Below are positions 16,930 through 27,477 of a stretch of 64,000 nt of DNA, in pieces. The stretch lies in contig NZ_CP016771.1 of NCBI RefSeq assembly GCF_002288005.1, positions 806,001-870,000 on the forward strand, read 5' to 3'. Each line of letters begins with the position of its first letter. Positions within the stretch are counted from its first letter, which is position 1. The stretch comes from Candidatus Nanopelagicus hibericus (lineage in GTDB: Bacteria > Actinomycetota > Actinomycetes > Nanopelagicales > Nanopelagicaceae). The notes under the pieces were generated by a model. That model was not told the origin of the DNA. It did no database searches and worked only from the letters and a program-made list of their open reading frames with translations. The translations under genes were made by a program, and so were the position numbers.

Positions 16930-19554
16930 TTAAGCCCGCTTTTTCTCACGGATCTCATAGGCTTGAATTACATCGCCAACTTGTAGATCCTTAAATGATC
17001 CAAGTCCAATACCACATTCAAATCCTTCACGAACCTCAGTGGCATCATCTTTAAATCTGCGAAGTGATTCGATGCTTAAGTTTTCACCTATTACCACCCC
17101 AGCCCGCATCGTTCGAACCTTGGCATTTCGTCGAATATTTCCATCAGAGACCATACAGCCTGCAATGTTTCCAAACTTGCTTGATTTAAAGATATCTCTA
17201 ACCTCAGCATTACCAAGGACCGCCTCTTCAAACTCTGGTTTGAGCAGACCCTTAAGGGAGGCTTCAATCTCTTCAATCGCTTTGTAAATAACGGTGTAAA
17301 ACCTAACCTCCACACCCTCATGTTCAGCAAAGATTGCAGTCTGTGGCTCTGGCTTTACGTTAAATCCAATAATTACCGCAGTAGAAGCTGATGCCAAGGT
17401 GACATCATTCTTAGTAATGGCACCAACACCACGGTGAATAACTCTTAAATCAACCTCGGTACCAACATCTAGTTGCACCAATGCATCCTCTAACGCCTCC
17501 ACCGAACCAGAGACATCTCCTTTTAATATCAGATTCAAAGTAGTTACCTTTGACTGCTCCATGAAATCCTCAAGTGAGACCTTCTTACGTGCTTTCGCCA
17601 AGGATGCGTTACGTGATGCCAGTTGCCGCTTTTCAGCAATTTGGCGAGAGGTGCGATCATCTTCAGCAACAATAAATGAATCACCCGCTCCTGGTACTGA
17701 TGTAAAGCCAAGTACCTGTACCGGCCGAGAAGGACCAGCAAACTCAAGTGTTTCACCATGCTCATCAAGCATCGCACGAACACGACCGTATGAACCACCA
17801 GCAACAATTGCATCTCCCACACGTAAGGTGCCACGTTGCACTAGAACTGTTGCAACTGGGCCCCTTCCCTTATCTAAATTAGCTTCAATTGCTACACCTC
17901 GGGCAATTCCATCTGCAACAGCCCGTAGATCTATCACCGCATCTGCAGTTAATAAAATTGCATCAATTAAGTCATCTATGCCCTTGCCCGAAAGAGCCGA
18001 GACATTAACAAACATTGTTTGGCCACCATACTCTTCAGCAATTAAGTTGTACTCAGTTAATTGTTGACGAATCTTGTCTGGATTAGCACCCTCTTTATCA
18101 ATCTTATTTACCGCCACCACAATTGGTACATCAGCAGCTTGAGCGTGATTCAACGCTTCAATTGTTTGTGGCATAACGCCATCATCTGCTGCCACCACCA
18201 GAACTGCAATATCAGTCACCTTCGCTCCACGGGCTCTCATTGCGGTGAAAGCCTCATGACCTGGAGTATCAATAAAGGTAATGGCTCGATTTGCGCCGTT
18301 GTGATCATGGTGAATCTGATAGGCGCCAATATGTTGAGTAATTCCACCAGCCTCAGATTTAACAACCTCAGTTGAGCGAATTGCATCAAGCAATCTAGTC
18401 TTACCATGATCAACATGTCCCATTACGGTAACGATTGGCGAGCGCACCACTAAATCTTCAGGATCAATCTCAGAGAGCTCTTGCTCAAGATTGATATCAA
18501 ACTCCTCTAGTAACTCACGATCCTCATCCTCTGGGCTGACAATTTGAATAATAAATCCCAGCTCTGCGCCCAATAATGTGAAGGTATCTTCATCAACTGA
18601 TTGAGTTGCAGTTACCATCTCACCTAAATGAAATAGCGCTGATACTAATGCTGCTGGATCTGCTGCAATCTTCTCGGCAAAATCCATCAAAGTGGCGCCA
18701 CGGCGCATGCGCACTACCGTCTTGCCGTCACCACGTGGAACTACCGCGCCACCTAATTGCGGTGCTGGTAAATTTTCAAAATCTTCACGTCTTTCTTTTT
18801 TACTCTTTTGTCCACGATTTTTATTTTTACCCTTGCCACCTTTACCAAATGCACCAGCTGCGCCACCTCTTTGTGGTGGCCGGCCGCCACCTTTGCCACC
18901 AAATGGTGCGCCAGATGGAGATGATGATGGTGTGCGATATGGCGATGATGATGAACCAGGACGAGTAGATGATGGTGCACCAGAGTTTGGTCTTGGATTA
19001 TTTGATGGTGGACGTGCTGCAAATCCTGGACGCACTGAGCCTGGACGAGCACCTGACATTGGTGGCCGTTGTCCTGGTTGTAATTTTCCGGGAGTTCTTC
19101 CAGCCTCTCCTGGACGAATTGGTCGGGCAGGTGGTCGTGGCCCTGCGCCACCAGTACTAAATGGATTATTTCCAGCTCTTGGCGGTCTTGGCATAGCAGT
19201 AGGTGTTGATGGTGTTGATGAAAATGGATTATTGGTTGGACGAGAAACAGGTGGCGTGGCAGGACGAGCAACTGGTGTGGCATCCTCAACCATTTTTTGT
19301 AACTCAGGTGGTAAATCTTCCACCTTCACAGTTTTCTTGGCAGCAACTTTTTTGGCTGGTGCTTTCTTAGCTTTGGGCGCAGTTTCAGCCGGCACTAAAT
19401 CTGGAAACTTATCCATCAACTTGCGCACTACAGGTGCTTCAACAGTTGATGATGCTGAGCGAACAAATTCGCCAACCTCTTGTAGCTTGGCTAGCAGCTC
19501 TTTACTTTCAAGCCCTAACTCTTTAGCTAACTCATAAACGCGGACCTTGGCCAC
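16930..19554 (-). CDS. infB: Translation initiation factor IF-2
   Basis: An 874-residue GTPase that places initiator tRNA in the ribosomal P site. An IF2_N module comes first ([20 protein letters not shown]), then a long low-complexity Pro/Gly/Arg/Ser-rich region (about 95-250) encoded by repetitive GATGATGG-like DNA. The G domain starts near residue 375 with [12 protein letters not shown], then [15 protein letters not shown] and NKIDK. Domains II, III and IV follow, ending [22 protein letters not shown]. The start is GTG with AAGGAG four bases upstream. Long antisense ORFs over its N-terminal region are shadows of the repetitive sequence. Confidence 0.97.
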   Translation of the reverse strand: MAKVRVYELAKELGLESKELLAKLQEVGEFVRSASSTVEAPVVRKLMDKFPDLVPAETAPKAKKAPAKKVAAKKTVKVEDLPPELQKMVEDATPVARPATPPVSRPTNNPFSSTPSTPTAMPRPPRAGNNPFSTGGAGPRPPARPIRPGEAGRTPGKLQPGQRPPMSGARPGSVRPGFAARPPSNNPRPNSGAPSSTRPGSSSSPYRTPSSSPSGAPFGGKGGGRPPQRGGAAGAFGKGGKGKNKNRGQKSKKERREDFENLPAPQLGGAVVPRGDGKTVVRMRRGATLMDFAEKIAADPAALVSALFHLGEMVTATQSVDEDTFTLLGAELGFIIQIVSPEDEDRELLEEFDINLEQELSEIDPEDLVVRSPIVTVMGHVDHGKTRLLDAIRSTEVVKSEAGGITQHIGAYQIHHDHNGANRAITFIDTPGHEAFTAMRARGAKVTDIAVLVVAADDGVMPQTIEALNHAQAADVPIVVAVNKIDKEGANPDKIRQQLTEYNLIAEEYGGQTMFVNVSALSGKGIDDLIDAILLTADAVIDLRAVADGIARGVAIEANLDKGRGPVATVLVQRGTLRVGDAIVAGGSYGRVRAMLDEHGETLEFAGPSRPVQVLGFTSVPGAGDSFIVAEDDRTSRQIAEKRQLASRNASLAKARKKVSLEDFMEQSKVTTLNLILKGDVSGSVEALEDALVQLDVGTEVDLRVIHRGVGAITKNDVTLASASTAVIIGFNVKPEPQTAIFAEHEGVEVRFYTVIYKAIEEIEASLKGLLKPEFEEAVLGNAEVRDIFKSSKFGNIAGCMVSDGNIRRNAKVRTMRAGVVIGENLSIESLRRFKDDATEVREGFECGIGLGSFKDLQVGDVIQAYEIREKKRA

Positions 19555-19658
19555 ACTGCTCCTTCTTCTGGCCCCGCGTTATTTACGCGCGAGCCTAAAT
19601 AGACCTACTCATAATCTTGAAGTGCTCATTAGAGTGTCATTCTCGCTCGCTCCATACT

Positions 19659-19922
19659 TTATTTATTACTTAAATTCTTTAAGTAATCTGCCAAATCTTG
19701 ATACTTAATCTCACCTTCAAACTTAAAGGTGTGATTAAAAGATCCTCGCTCAGTTGCCACTTGGTAACAAGTTGCATGAAGCCATGCTCCCCTGCCACCC
19801 ATTCGGTGGTTTAAATCGACCTTCAACTGATTGCCGATTAAAACTGTGCGAATTAAAGCTGTCCTAATATCTAGCTTTCGACAGGCTATACAACTGCGTT
19901 GTCTCGGCTTTTTACTGAACAT
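19659..19922 (-). CDS. ylxR: YlxR/RnpM-family RNA-binding protein (DUF448)
   Basis: An 87-residue protein of the YlxR family, found between nusA and infB in most Gram-positive bacteria. Family features are RSCIACRKLDIRTALIR near the N-terminus and MGGRGAWLHATCYQVATERGSF later, close to the consensus GRGAYLC. The fold binds RNA and recent work on relatives links it to RNase P regulation; its role here is not established. A TAGAGT hexamer lies five bases before the ATG, inside the nusA–ylxR spacer, suggesting an extra promoter. Confidence 0.88.
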   Translation of the reverse strand: MFSKKPRQRSCIACRKLDIRTALIRTVLIGNQLKVDLNHRMGGRGAWLHATCYQVATERGSFNHTFKFEGEIKYQDLADYLKNLSNK

Positions 19923-19935
19923 CGCAAACTCTACC

Positions 19936-20964
19936 CTAAGCCCCTTCGATGGGTGAAATAGTTGCCACTTCCTCTACCTTTTCCGCCTTAATCTGAGTTA
20001 CTGGATTATCTGGATGGATATCAATTCGCCACTGGGTAAGCCGGGCAGCAAGTCTGGCATTTTGACCATCTTTGCCGATCGCAAGTGATAATTGGTAATC
20101 CGGCACAATTACCTTGGCTGATTTAGAAGCCAAATCAACAATTTCAACTGATGTCACCTTTGCTGGTGCTAACGCATTTGCCACATAGGTTGCAGGATCA
20201 TCAGAGAAATCAATGATGTCAATCTTCTCGCCATTTAATTCATTCATCACATTTTGGGCTCTACTTCCTTGCGGACCAATCAGTGCACCTTTGGCACTTA
20301 CGCCAGCACGGTGAGTTCTAACCGATAACTTTGTTCTAGCACCCGCCTCGCGAGCTATGCCCACAATATCTACCACTCGATCTTTAATCTCTGGAACCTC
20401 TAGTGCAAACAGCATCTTCACAAATGCTGGGTGTGACCGAGAAAGTGTTACCTCAGGTCCCTTTTCACCCTGCTTAACATCAACTACAAAACATTTAATT
20501 CGATCACCATGTTTAAACACTTCACCTTTTACCTGCTCAGCAGGTGGCACCTTTCCTTCAACTCTTCCCAGATTTACATAGATAAGTTCTGCCTCACGTC
20601 CTTGCTGCACAACACCACCAATAACATCACCCACGCTGCCTGAAAACTCAGTTACTACCTCAAGATCCTTCGCCTCTCGCATCTTCTCTTTAATTACTTT
20701 GCGTGCAGTTTTATCGGCAAGCTTTACAAAACCATCTGGATTATCAGTAACTGTATCGATGCGATCACCATCTGGACCAAGCAGTGGTACATAAATTACT
20801 AACTCACCAGTTTGTCGATTTAAAACCGCTCGCCCATGTGGCTTTGCAGTTGGCAGTTCGGCATAAGCCTTTGCCACCTCATTTTCAATGGCATTAATTA
20901 GTCGCTCTAACGGTAACTTCTTTTCTTGGGCAAGAATCTTTAACGCTTCAACATCAACACTCAC
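19936..20964 (-). CDS. nusA: Transcription termination/antitermination factor NusA
   Basis: A 342-residue elongation factor that binds RNA polymerase and nascent RNA. Domains in order: N-terminal polymerase-binding region (LKILAQEKKLPLERLINAIENEVAKAY), S1 domain (GDVIGGVVQQGREAELIYVNLGRVEG), and two KH domains (RTHRAGVSAKGALIGPQGSRAQ; LSLAIGKDGQNARLAARLTQW). The C-terminal acidic repeats of proteobacterial NusA are absent, as usual in actinobacteria. The start is GTG, overlapping the rimP stop by four bases. Confidence 0.96.
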   Translation of the reverse strand: MSVDVEALKILAQEKKLPLERLINAIENEVAKAYAELPTAKPHGRAVLNRQTGELVIYVPLLGPDGDRIDTVTDNPDGFVKLADKTARKVIKEKMREAKDLEVVTEFSGSVGDVIGGVVQQGREAELIYVNLGRVEGKVPPAEQVKGEVFKHGDRIKCFVVDVKQGEKGPEVTLSRSHPAFVKMLFALEVPEIKDRVVDIVGIAREAGARTKLSVRTHRAGVSAKGALIGPQGSRAQNVMNELNGEKIDIIDFSDDPATYVANALAPAKVTSVEIVDLASKSAKVIVPDYQLSLAIGKDGQNARLAARLTQWRIDIHPDNPVTQIKAEKVEEVATISPIEGA

Positions 20965-21407
20965 TTTTTCACCTGCTTAAACTCAACCTCTAGAGTTGCT
21001 CGCTTTATTTGTGAGAAGTTAACAACTGCTTCATCAACTTGTGCACTCTCTTGACTGGAATTCTTAATTCTCCCCAAGATTACATTTCCATCTAATAAAA
21101 CTACCTTAACTAACCGATCAATGTTTTTGTGCCAATGTCTTGGTTTACTTAAGGGGCGATCAATTCCAGGTGAGGTGACCTCTAATGTAAAGGGTGTTTG
21201 ACCTAAACTTTGAATATTTTCAACAATTTCACTTATTGCTTTGGTAGCCGCAGTTACCTGATCAAGTGATAAATGAACATCACCATCAACAATTACTGTA
21301 AGCATGCTGCGCTTTCCAGCGCTGGTTATATTTATGTCCTCTAGGTAAAAACCTAGAGCCTCTAGTGCGGGAGTAATCACCGCAGCTATCTCTTCCTTCT
21401 TTCCCAT
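20961..21407 (-). CDS. rimP: Ribosome maturation factor RimP
   Basis: A 148-residue 30S assembly factor, first gene of the rimP–nusA–ylxR–infB order. Recognisable parts are LEALGFYLEDINITSAGKRSMLTVIVDGD near the N-terminus and the family motif TLEVTSPGIDRPLSKPRHWHKNI near residue 78, then an SH3-like C-terminal half. GAAGGA precedes the ATG by five bases. It stands 36 bases after the TSUP gene start on the same strand. Confidence 0.93.
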   Translation of the reverse strand: MGKKEEIAAVITPALEALGFYLEDINITSAGKRSMLTVIVDGDVHLSLDQVTAATKAISEIVENIQSLGQTPFTLEVTSPGIDRPLSKPRHWHKNIDRLVKVVLLDGNVILGRIKNSSQESAQVDEAVVNFSQIKRATLEVEFKQVKK

Positions 21408-21443
21408 TTTTTCCTTCTTCGATATTAAGTTGTAGGGGCAAGT

Positions 21444-22211
21444 TTAACTTATAAAGGTATCCCAAGCAACGCGAGTGATTAAAAGAAATGTGACTGCAAG
21501 AAAGACTTTTCGTACTAAAGGTGAGCCACCTTTAATTGCAAGCCGAGAGCCAATAATTGCACCAGTCACATTTGCAAATGCAAGCAGCAAGCCCAATTGC
21601 CACCAGATATGGCCAGTTAATTGAAAACTCAATATTGCCCCAGCATTGGTTGCAATATTTACTAACTTAGCTGTTGCAGATGCTTTTAAGAAAGCAAACC
21701 CAATTGCTGAAACTAGGAAAAATACCAAAAATGTGCCAGTTCCTGGACCAAAAATGCCATCATAAAATCCAATCAATAAACCGATGACAGCAACAATTAC
21801 TAATCTTTTTCTATTTGTATATTTCAGATTTTCATTCATACCCAGATCAGGTTTACGCCAGGTATAAATCGCCACCCCTACAAGCAAGAAAACAATAAAT
21901 GGCTTGAAAAACTCTTTGGGAATAGTTGCCGCAAGGCCTGCTCCTGCCATTGAACCAGCAAAGGCTGGCACCATCATGGTCAGGGTTAATGGAATATCTG
22001 GCTTAATATTTTTAAAGTAGTTTCTGGCAGCTGCTGCCGTGCCGAAAATTGATGGAACTTTATTGGTTCCAAGAATTAACGGTAGATCTTTATTAGGCAA
22101 GCCAACTAGTAATGCTGGAAGTTGAATTAATCCGCCACCACCTGCCATAGCATCTACAAAACCTGCAAAACCTGATGCGATCGCTAAGAAAATAGCAATC
22201 TCAATACTCAT
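21444..22211 (-). CDS. TSUP/TauE-SafE family membrane permease
   Basis: A 255-residue polytopic membrane protein with about eight helices. It shows the repeated TSUP signature: GFAGFVDAMAGGGGLIQLPALLVGLP near residue 15 and IGFYDGIFGPGTGTFLVFFLV near residue 147. LGTNKVPSIFGTAAAARNYF is also typical. Family members move sulfite, sulfoacetate, taurine-derived or other organic anions out of or into the cell; nothing here fixes the substrate. Its ATG follows the proS stop by two bases, so the two are cotranscribed. Confidence 0.85.
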   Translation of the reverse strand: MSIEIAIFLAIASGFAGFVDAMAGGGGLIQLPALLVGLPNKDLPLILGTNKVPSIFGTAAAARNYFKNIKPDIPLTLTMMVPAFAGSMAGAGLAATIPKEFFKPFIVFLLVGVAIYTWRKPDLGMNENLKYTNRKRLVIVAVIGLLIGFYDGIFGPGTGTFLVFFLVSAIGFAFLKASATAKLVNIATNAGAILSFQLTGHIWWQLGLLLAFANVTGAIIGSRLAIKGGSPLVRKVFLAVTFLLITRVAWDTFIS

Positions 22212-22213
22212 AT

Positions 22214-23929
22214 TTACTTCACTAATGTTTTGACAACATCAGTAACCGCTACTTCTTGCTTAGCTGAAGATTTGCGATCTCTAATCTCAACTTTGCCATC
22301 CGCCAATGCTTTACCTACAATAATTATCTTCTGTATCCCAATTAATTCTGCATCTTTAAACTTCACCCCCGCAGATGCCTCCCGGCGATCATCCAGTAAT
22401 ACTTCAAGACCTTTTGCCTCTAGATCTTTCGCAATTTGCTCAGCCACATCAAATGGTTGATCCTCTTTACCAGTTGCAACAATATGAACATCAGCTGGTG
22501 CAACCTCAGCTGGCCAATTCAATCCAATCTCATCATGCGTTTGCTCAGCAATTGCAGCTACCGCCCTGGAAACACCAATTCCATAAGAGCCCATAGTTAC
22601 TACCACTGGTTTTCCCTCTTTATCCAAAACTGTAAGCCCTAATGATTGTGCATACTTTCTTCCCAATTGAAAAATATGGCCGATCTCTATTGCTCGATCA
22701 ATGATTACTGCTGATTCACATTTAGGACAATTATCTCCAGCCCTAACTTCAGCTGACTCAACATATTGATCAATTATAAAATCTCTGCCACAAGTCACGT
22801 TTTTAGCGTGCTTGTCCTTTGCATTCGCACCGGTAATCCAAACCGATCCTTCACTTACTCTCGGATCTGCATAAAGTCTTAACCCCAATGCTTTTGCATC
22901 TTGTGGACCAACATAACCTTTAACCAACTTTGGATTCTTGGCAAAATCAGCATCTTCAAATAACCGTAGGTCTTTCACACCAGCCAGATTTGCAGCCAGA
23001 CGTTTTAGGTCAACCTCACGATCTCCTGGAACTAATACTGCAATTGGTTTTTCATCTGCCATCAACAAAACATTTTTCAAAGTATCGCTTGCCGTTATTT
23101 TTGCGCCAAATTTGTTATTAAATACTGCAACCAAAGAATCAATGGTTGGGGTATTTGGTGTATCTAGAACTTCAATTGCGCCAACCTTTTCACCTTTGTA
23201 CGGCGCTACCTTAGTAACCATCGCCTCCACATTTGCGGCATACCCACACTTCTTGCACAAAACATAAGTATCTTCACCAGTTGGGCAAGGTGCTAAAAAC
23301 TCCTCTGATTTTGATCCCCCCATCGCACCGCTCATCGCTGAAACAATGTTGTATTTAAGTCCTAAGCGATCAAAAGTATTTATATAAGCTTGGCGATGTT
23401 TTTGGTAGGAAATTTCAAGTCCGGCATCATCAACATCAAAGCTATATGAATCTTTCATTACAAACTCACGTCCTCTGATAATTCCAGAACGTGGTCGTGG
23501 TTCATCTCGGTACTTAGTTTGAATTTGATAAATAGACAAGGGCAGATCTTTGTAGGAAGAAAACTCACCTTTGACCATTAAGGTAAACATCTCTTCATGT
23601 GTTGGCCCTAGCAAGTAATCATTGCCTTTGCGATCTTGTAATCTAAACAAATCTGGTCCGTACTCCGCCCAACGATTTGTTGCTTCATAAGGCTCTTTTG
23701 GCAGTAATGCTGGAAAGTGCACCTCTTGAAAGCCTGCTTTATCCATCTCTTGGCGAACAACATTTTCAATCTTGCGATAGGTGCGATATCCAAGTGGCAA
23801 CCAAGAGTAAATTCCGGCAGCAACTCTTCTGACAAAACCTGCTCTAACTAACAATCGGTGGGATGCAACCTCAGCATCAGCTGGATCATCACGCAAAGTG
23901 CGTAATAATAAGGTGGACATCCTTAACAT
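22214..23929 (-). CDS. proS: Prolyl-tRNA synthetase (bacterial type with INS editing domain)
   Basis: A 571-residue class II synthetase. Motif 2 is [21 protein letters not shown] (residues about 140-160, shown here in part), motif 3 is [18 protein letters not shown] near 445. Between them, at roughly 225-395, lies the insertion domain that clears mischarged Ala-tRNAPro. An anticodon-binding domain ends the protein. The start is ATG at 23929, preceded exactly six bases upstream by TAGGCT and by no Shine-Dalgarno, so a leaderless promoter in the 13-base ispG–proS spacer is likely. Confidence 0.96.
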   Translation of the reverse strand: MLRMSTLLLRTLRDDPADAEVASHRLLVRAGFVRRVAAGIYSWLPLGYRTYRKIENVVRQEMDKAGFQEVHFPALLPKEPYEATNRWAEYGPDLFRLQDRKGNDYLLGPTHEEMFTLMVKGEFSSYKDLPLSIYQIQTKYRDEPRPRSGIIRGREFVMKDSYSFDVDDAGLEISYQKHRQAYINTFDRLGLKYNIVSAMSGAMGGSKSEEFLAPCPTGEDTYVLCKKCGYAANVEAMVTKVAPYKGEKVGAIEVLDTPNTPTIDSLVAVFNNKFGAKITASDTLKNVLLMADEKPIAVLVPGDREVDLKRLAANLAGVKDLRLFEDADFAKNPKLVKGYVGPQDAKALGLRLYADPRVSEGSVWITGANAKDKHAKNVTCGRDFIIDQYVESAEVRAGDNCPKCESAVIIDRAIEIGHIFQLGRKYAQSLGLTVLDKEGKPVVVTMGSYGIGVSRAVAAIAEQTHDEIGLNWPAEVAPADVHIVATGKEDQPFDVAEQIAKDLEAKGLEVLLDDRREASAGVKFKDAELIGIQKIIIVGKALADGKVEIRDRKSSAKQEVAVTDVVKTLVK

Positions 23930-23935
23930 AGGTAA

Positions 23936-23941
23936 AGCCTA
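23936..23941 (-). promoter_or_regulatory. Candidate leaderless -10 hexamer for proS
   Basis: Minus-strand TAGGCT, six bases (TTACCT), ATG. The same hexamer with the same spacing occurs before proA. Confidence 0.55.
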
Positions 23942-23942
23942 T

Positions 23943-25094
23943 CTATTGAACTGCAACAGTTGGCTCACCTGATGCCACTCCAGCGGCCTCCATTTCTTCT
24001 GCAAGACGCATCGCCTCTTCAATCAGCGTCTCAACAATCTGTGCCTCTGGCACAGTTTTAATTACCTCACCCTTTACAAATATCTGACCCTTTCCATTTC
24101 CAGATGCCACACCAAGATCTGCTTCTCTTGCCTCACCTGGTCCATTAACAACACAACCCATAACTGCAACGCGAAGAGGCACAGTCATTCCTTGTAATCC
24201 TGCCTGCACTTTTTCTGCCAAGGTATAGACATCAACTTGGGCTCTGCCACATGATGGGCAAGAGACAATCTCAAGCTTTCGTTGTCGTAGATTTAAAGAT
24301 TCTAAAATAGAAATTCCCACCTTGACCTCTTCAACTGGTGGGGCGGAGAGTGAAACACGAATAGTGTCGCCAATTCCTTCAGCAAGTAATATGCCAAAAG
24401 CAGTTGCAGATTTGATTGTGCCTTGAAATAGCGGTCCAGCTTCAGTAACACCAAGATGTAATGGATAATCACATTTTGCTGCCAATATCCGATACGCCTT
24501 CACCATTGTTACTGGATCATGATGTTTTACGGAAATCTTTATATCAGAAAAACCATGCTCCTCAAATAATGATGCCTCCCACAATGCGGACTCTGCTAAC
24601 GCCTCAGGTGTTGCCTTGCCGTACTTTGCGAGCAACCTTGGATCAAGGGAGCCTGCATTAACACCAATTCGAATTGGAATTCTGGCATCTCCTGCAGCTT
24701 TTGCTACCTCTTTAACCTTGTCATCAAATTGCTTAATATTTCCAGGATTTACCCGCACTGCAGCGCATCCAGCATCAATTGCTGCAAAAATATACTTTGG
24801 TTGAAAATGAATATCGGCAATTACCGGAATCTGTGATTTTTTAGCAATTGCAGCAAGTGCGTCAGCATCATCCTGGGATGGAACTGCCACCCGAACAATC
24901 TGACAACCAGAGGCGGTTAACTCTGCGATCTGTTGCAAGGTGGAGTCAACATCTGCAGTTAATGTCGTGCACATAGATTGCACTGAAACTGGTGCATCCC
25001 CACCAACTAAAACTGAACCTACTTTTAATTGCCGACTTTTGCGCCGTGGCGCCAAAGTAGGTGGTGGTGCTGCGGGAATTCCAAGATCAACCAT
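23943..25094 (-). CDS. ispG: 4-hydroxy-3-methylbut-2-enyl diphosphate synthase
   Basis: A 383-residue [4Fe-4S] enzyme making HMBPP in the methylerythritol phosphate route to isoprenoids. The TIM-barrel half begins [18 protein letters not shown]; cluster ligands are [10 protein letters not shown] and [11 protein letters not shown] in the C-terminal half, with the neighbouring EADLGVASG. Length is normal for the actinobacterial form without the extra central domain. dxr, an earlier step of the same pathway, is two genes upstream. TAAGAT stands exactly six bases before the ATG. Confidence 0.96.
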   Translation of the reverse strand: MVDLGIPAAPPPTLAPRRKSRQLKVGSVLVGGDAPVSVQSMCTTLTADVDSTLQQIAELTASGCQIVRVAVPSQDDADALAAIAKKSQIPVIADIHFQPKYIFAAIDAGCAAVRVNPGNIKQFDDKVKEVAKAAGDARIPIRIGVNAGSLDPRLLAKYGKATPEALAESALWEASLFEEHGFSDIKISVKHHDPVTMVKAYRILAAKCDYPLHLGVTEAGPLFQGTIKSATAFGILLAEGIGDTIRVSLSAPPVEEVKVGISILESLNLRQRKLEIVSCPSCGRAQVDVYTLAEKVQAGLQGMTVPLRVAVMGCVVNGPGEAREADLGVASGNGKGQIFVKGEVIKTVPEAQIVETLIEEAMRLAEEMEAAGVASGEPTVAVQ

Positions 25095-25100
25095 AAGTAA

Positions 25101-25106
25101 ATCTTA
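25101..25106 (-). promoter_or_regulatory. Candidate leaderless -10 hexamer for ispG
   Basis: Minus-strand TAAGAT, six bases (TTACTT), ATG, inside the 13-base rseP–ispG spacer. dxr has the same TAAGAT with the same spacing. Confidence 0.55.
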
Positions 25107-25107
25107 T

Positions 25108-26298
25108 CTAGAAATTAAGTCGAACTGGGTTGAGAATGTCTGCGGTAAGCAGCAGAAGTGATAAAGAAGCCATCAAAACAAAGACCACCATAGTAATTGG
25201 AGTGAGCCGTTCGACATCAAAGGGTGCTGGCTTAGCCAACCCTTTACGTCTTGCTCGTGTATTTCTTACCCCATCAGCGATCGCAACCGCCATATGACCA
25301 CCATCTAATGGCAATAATGGCAATAGATTAAACATGCCAACAAATAAATTGAGTGAGGAGATAATCAATACGAAGGTAGCTATTTTTTCTCTAGTAGTTA
25401 GCGCCTTTGTTTCAGCTGTCTCACCACTTACTCTGGCCACACCAACTACGCCAACTAGGCCCTCAGGATCTCGCTCTTCATTACCAAAGGTTTGATTAAT
25501 TAAATTAGGAATTTTGCTTGGCAATGAAATCAGCGCAGTTAAGCTATTTTGCAGTATCTCAATAGTAAATGAGCCGGCCTTACTAACCGCCGTAATTGGT
25601 CCATAGGTAATAGTGCCGACCTTATTAACCACACCTAACACACCTATTTTTTCACCATCGATTTCTCTAAATGCTGGGGTAATTAAAAGATTAAGCACAG
25701 TGCCGTTGCGATTTATATTTATTTCTAATTGCTTTCCAGCAGATGCTCTGATAACTCGCACCGCCTGAGCCCACTCGGCGTACTGCACGCCATTAATACT
25801 TATAATCTCATCATCCGCTAATATGCCAGCATTTTTTGCAGGCGATGGCGTGGATTTACTTGAGCAGCGCTCGGTGGCTGTTTGCGGAATGCAATCACTA
25901 ACTCTTTCAACCTGATTAGTCAGTGAGGTAATGCCAATTGCTGAAAATAAGGTCAAGAGCAGTACAAAGCCAATTACAAAATGTAGAAAGGATCCAGCAC
26001 CTAAAACAATTAGCCGCTGACCAACAGATGCTTTAACAAATGCTCGATCGGCATCTGCTTCACTTAATTGCTCCCTTGGTGTCATACCAGCTATACGGCA
26101 GTAACCACCAGCAGGAATTGCTTTTACCCCAAACTCGGTTTCACCACGGGTAGTTGACCAGATTTTTTGACCAAAGCCAACAAAAAATTCAGTCACCTTC
26201 ATGCCAAATCTTTTAGCAGTTAAATAATGTCCAGCTTCATGAATCATTACCGATAAGAGCAGGGCAACCACAAAAGCAATAACGCCAATGATCGCCAT
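25108..26298 (-). CDS. rseP: RseP/Rip1-type site-2 intramembrane metalloprotease
   Basis: A 396-residue zinc protease that cuts within membrane helices, usually of anti-sigma factors. The active site MIHEAGHYLTA (HExxH at about residues 21-25) lies in the first helix. A PDZ domain covers about residues 130-215 (PAKNAGILADDEIISINGV). The third zinc ligand lies in LLPLLPLDGGHMAVAIADG near residue 328, followed by a last membrane helix. It sits between dxr and ispG as in Mycobacterium. The ATG directly abuts the dxr-side stop with no gap. Confidence 0.93.
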   Translation of the reverse strand: MAIIGVIAFVVALLLSVMIHEAGHYLTAKRFGMKVTEFFVGFGQKIWSTTRGETEFGVKAIPAGGYCRIAGMTPREQLSEADADRAFVKASVGQRLIVLGAGSFLHFVIGFVLLLTLFSAIGITSLTNQVERVSDCIPQTATERCSSKSTPSPAKNAGILADDEIISINGVQYAEWAQAVRVIRASAGKQLEININRNGTVLNLLITPAFREIDGEKIGVLGVVNKVGTITYGPITAVSKAGSFTIEILQNSLTALISLPSKIPNLINQTFGNEERDPEGLVGVVGVARVSGETAETKALTTREKIATFVLIISSLNLFVGMFNLLPLLPLDGGHMAVAIADGVRNTRARRKGLAKPAPFDVERLTPITMVVFVLMASLSLLLLTADILNPVRLNF

Positions 26299-27426
26299 TT
26301 AATTTAGCTCCTTTATAATCTCACTTGCCTTCATCCGCGCACTTTGCTCTATCCCACTGACATCAGAGATATCTCTAATTGTAGTTGGAGTATTACTGCC
26401 AAATGCCTGGACGACCTGCTCCACAATATCAATTATCGCTGTGAATTTAATCTGTCCTGCTAAAAAGGCTGCCACTGCAACCTCATTGGCTGCGTTAAAT
26501 ACTGCCGGCAAACCTGCGCCTAATTTGCCACATAATTTTGCTAATGCAATAGCAGGATACTTTTCATGATCAATTGGCAGAAACTGCCAATTATGATTCT
26601 TACTCCAATCAATTGGCGCACAAGCTTTATTAATTCGCTCTGGATATGCCAATGCATATGCAATAGGGCCCTTCATATTTGGTGGTGAAGCTTGGGCAAG
26701 AGTCGAGCCATCGCAAAACTCAACTAATGAGTGCACTACAGATTGTGGATGGATCACCGCTTCAATATCATCATAATCAACTCCAAAGAGATAATGCGCC
26801 TCAATTATCTCTAGTCCCTTATTTAATAAAGTCGCTGAGTTAATACTTACTACCTCACCCATTGACCAGGTTGGATGATTTAGCGCATCTGCAACTGATA
26901 CTTGGGATAAATCATCTACATCTCTAAATGGTCCACCACTTGCAGTTAAAATCAGTTTTTTTATATCACTTGATTTGCCAGCTTGCATCACTTGAAATAT
27001 TGCAGAGTGCTCTGAGTCAACTGGAATTAATTTATCTGCGCCATACTTCATAACTAAATCACCACCTGCAACCAATGACTCTTTGTTGGCCAGCGCTACT
27101 TTGTTGCCCACTGCAAGTGCTGACAGGGTTGGCCCTAAGCCAATAGATCCGCTGATGCCATTTAAAACAATGTCACAAGGTAGGGCGGCAATCTCAACTG
27201 ATGAGTTTGGTCCATCAATGACCTGCACGCCAGAGGTTTTAGGGGCAGGGGCCATAGTGCCAACAATGGGTACATTAAATTTCTTTGCCTGCTGCATTAA
27301 TAACTCGGGGTTTTTTCGCCCTGCACTTAATCCAACCAGGCGAAATTTGTTTGGGTTGGCCGCCACAATCTCCAACGCTTGCACTCCGATAGAGCCAGTT
27401 GACCCCAAGACCACTACATCTCGCAT
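26299..27426 (-). CDS. dxr: 1-deoxy-D-xylulose-5-phosphate reductoisomerase
   Basis: A 375-residue NADPH enzyme that makes MEP, the committed step of non-mevalonate isoprenoid synthesis. The nucleotide-binding GSTGSIG is at residues 8-14, followed by LANKESLVAGG, the metal/substrate region PVDSEHSAIFQ, LTASGGPFRD, and NHPTWSMG. The operon reads dxr–rseP–ispG–proS. TAAGAT lies exactly six bases before the ATG, back to back with the gabT promoter. Confidence 0.96.
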   Translation of the reverse strand: MRDVVVLGSTGSIGVQALEIVAANPNKFRLVGLSAGRKNPELLMQQAKKFNVPIVGTMAPAPKTSGVQVIDGPNSSVEIAALPCDIVLNGISGSIGLGPTLSALAVGNKVALANKESLVAGGDLVMKYGADKLIPVDSEHSAIFQVMQAGKSSDIKKLILTASGGPFRDVDDLSQVSVADALNHPTWSMGEVVSINSATLLNKGLEIIEAHYLFGVDYDDIEAVIHPQSVVHSLVEFCDGSTLAQASPPNMKGPIAYALAYPERINKACAPIDWSKNHNWQFLPIDHEKYPAIALAKLCGKLGAGLPAVFNAANEVAVAAFLAGQIKFTAIIDIVEQVVQAFGSNTPTTIRDISDVSGIEQSARMKASEIIKELN

Positions 27427-27432
27427 GCACCT

Positions 27433-27438
27433 ATCTTA
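27433..27438 (-). promoter_or_regulatory. Candidate leaderless -10 hexamer for dxr
   Basis: Minus-strand TAAGAT, six bases (AGGTGC), ATG, in a 51-base divergent spacer shared with gabT. Confidence 0.55.
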
Positions 27439-27465
27439 ACTGCGCCATGACAATCACCCTTCAGA

Positions 27466-27471
27466 TAGTAT
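27466..27471 (+). promoter_or_regulatory. Candidate leaderless -10 hexamer for gabT
   Basis: TAGTAT, six bases (TTACGC), then ATG at 27478. No Shine-Dalgarno precedes the start. Confidence 0.55.
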
Positions 27472-27477
27472 TTACGC

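Noticed and set aside
17561-18067. 168-codon plus-strand ORF over infB
   Set aside because: Serine/proline/threonine-rich shadow of the G domain region; no start signal.
18692-19537. 281-codon plus-strand ORF antisense to infB
   Set aside because: It is a mirror of the repetitive Pro/Gly/Arg-rich coding region of IF-2; composition is low-complexity and no domain is seen.
19575-19589. Short CGCGT-TATTT-ACGCG hairpin before infB
   Set aside because: Five pairs only and no T-run; not enough to call a regulatory element.
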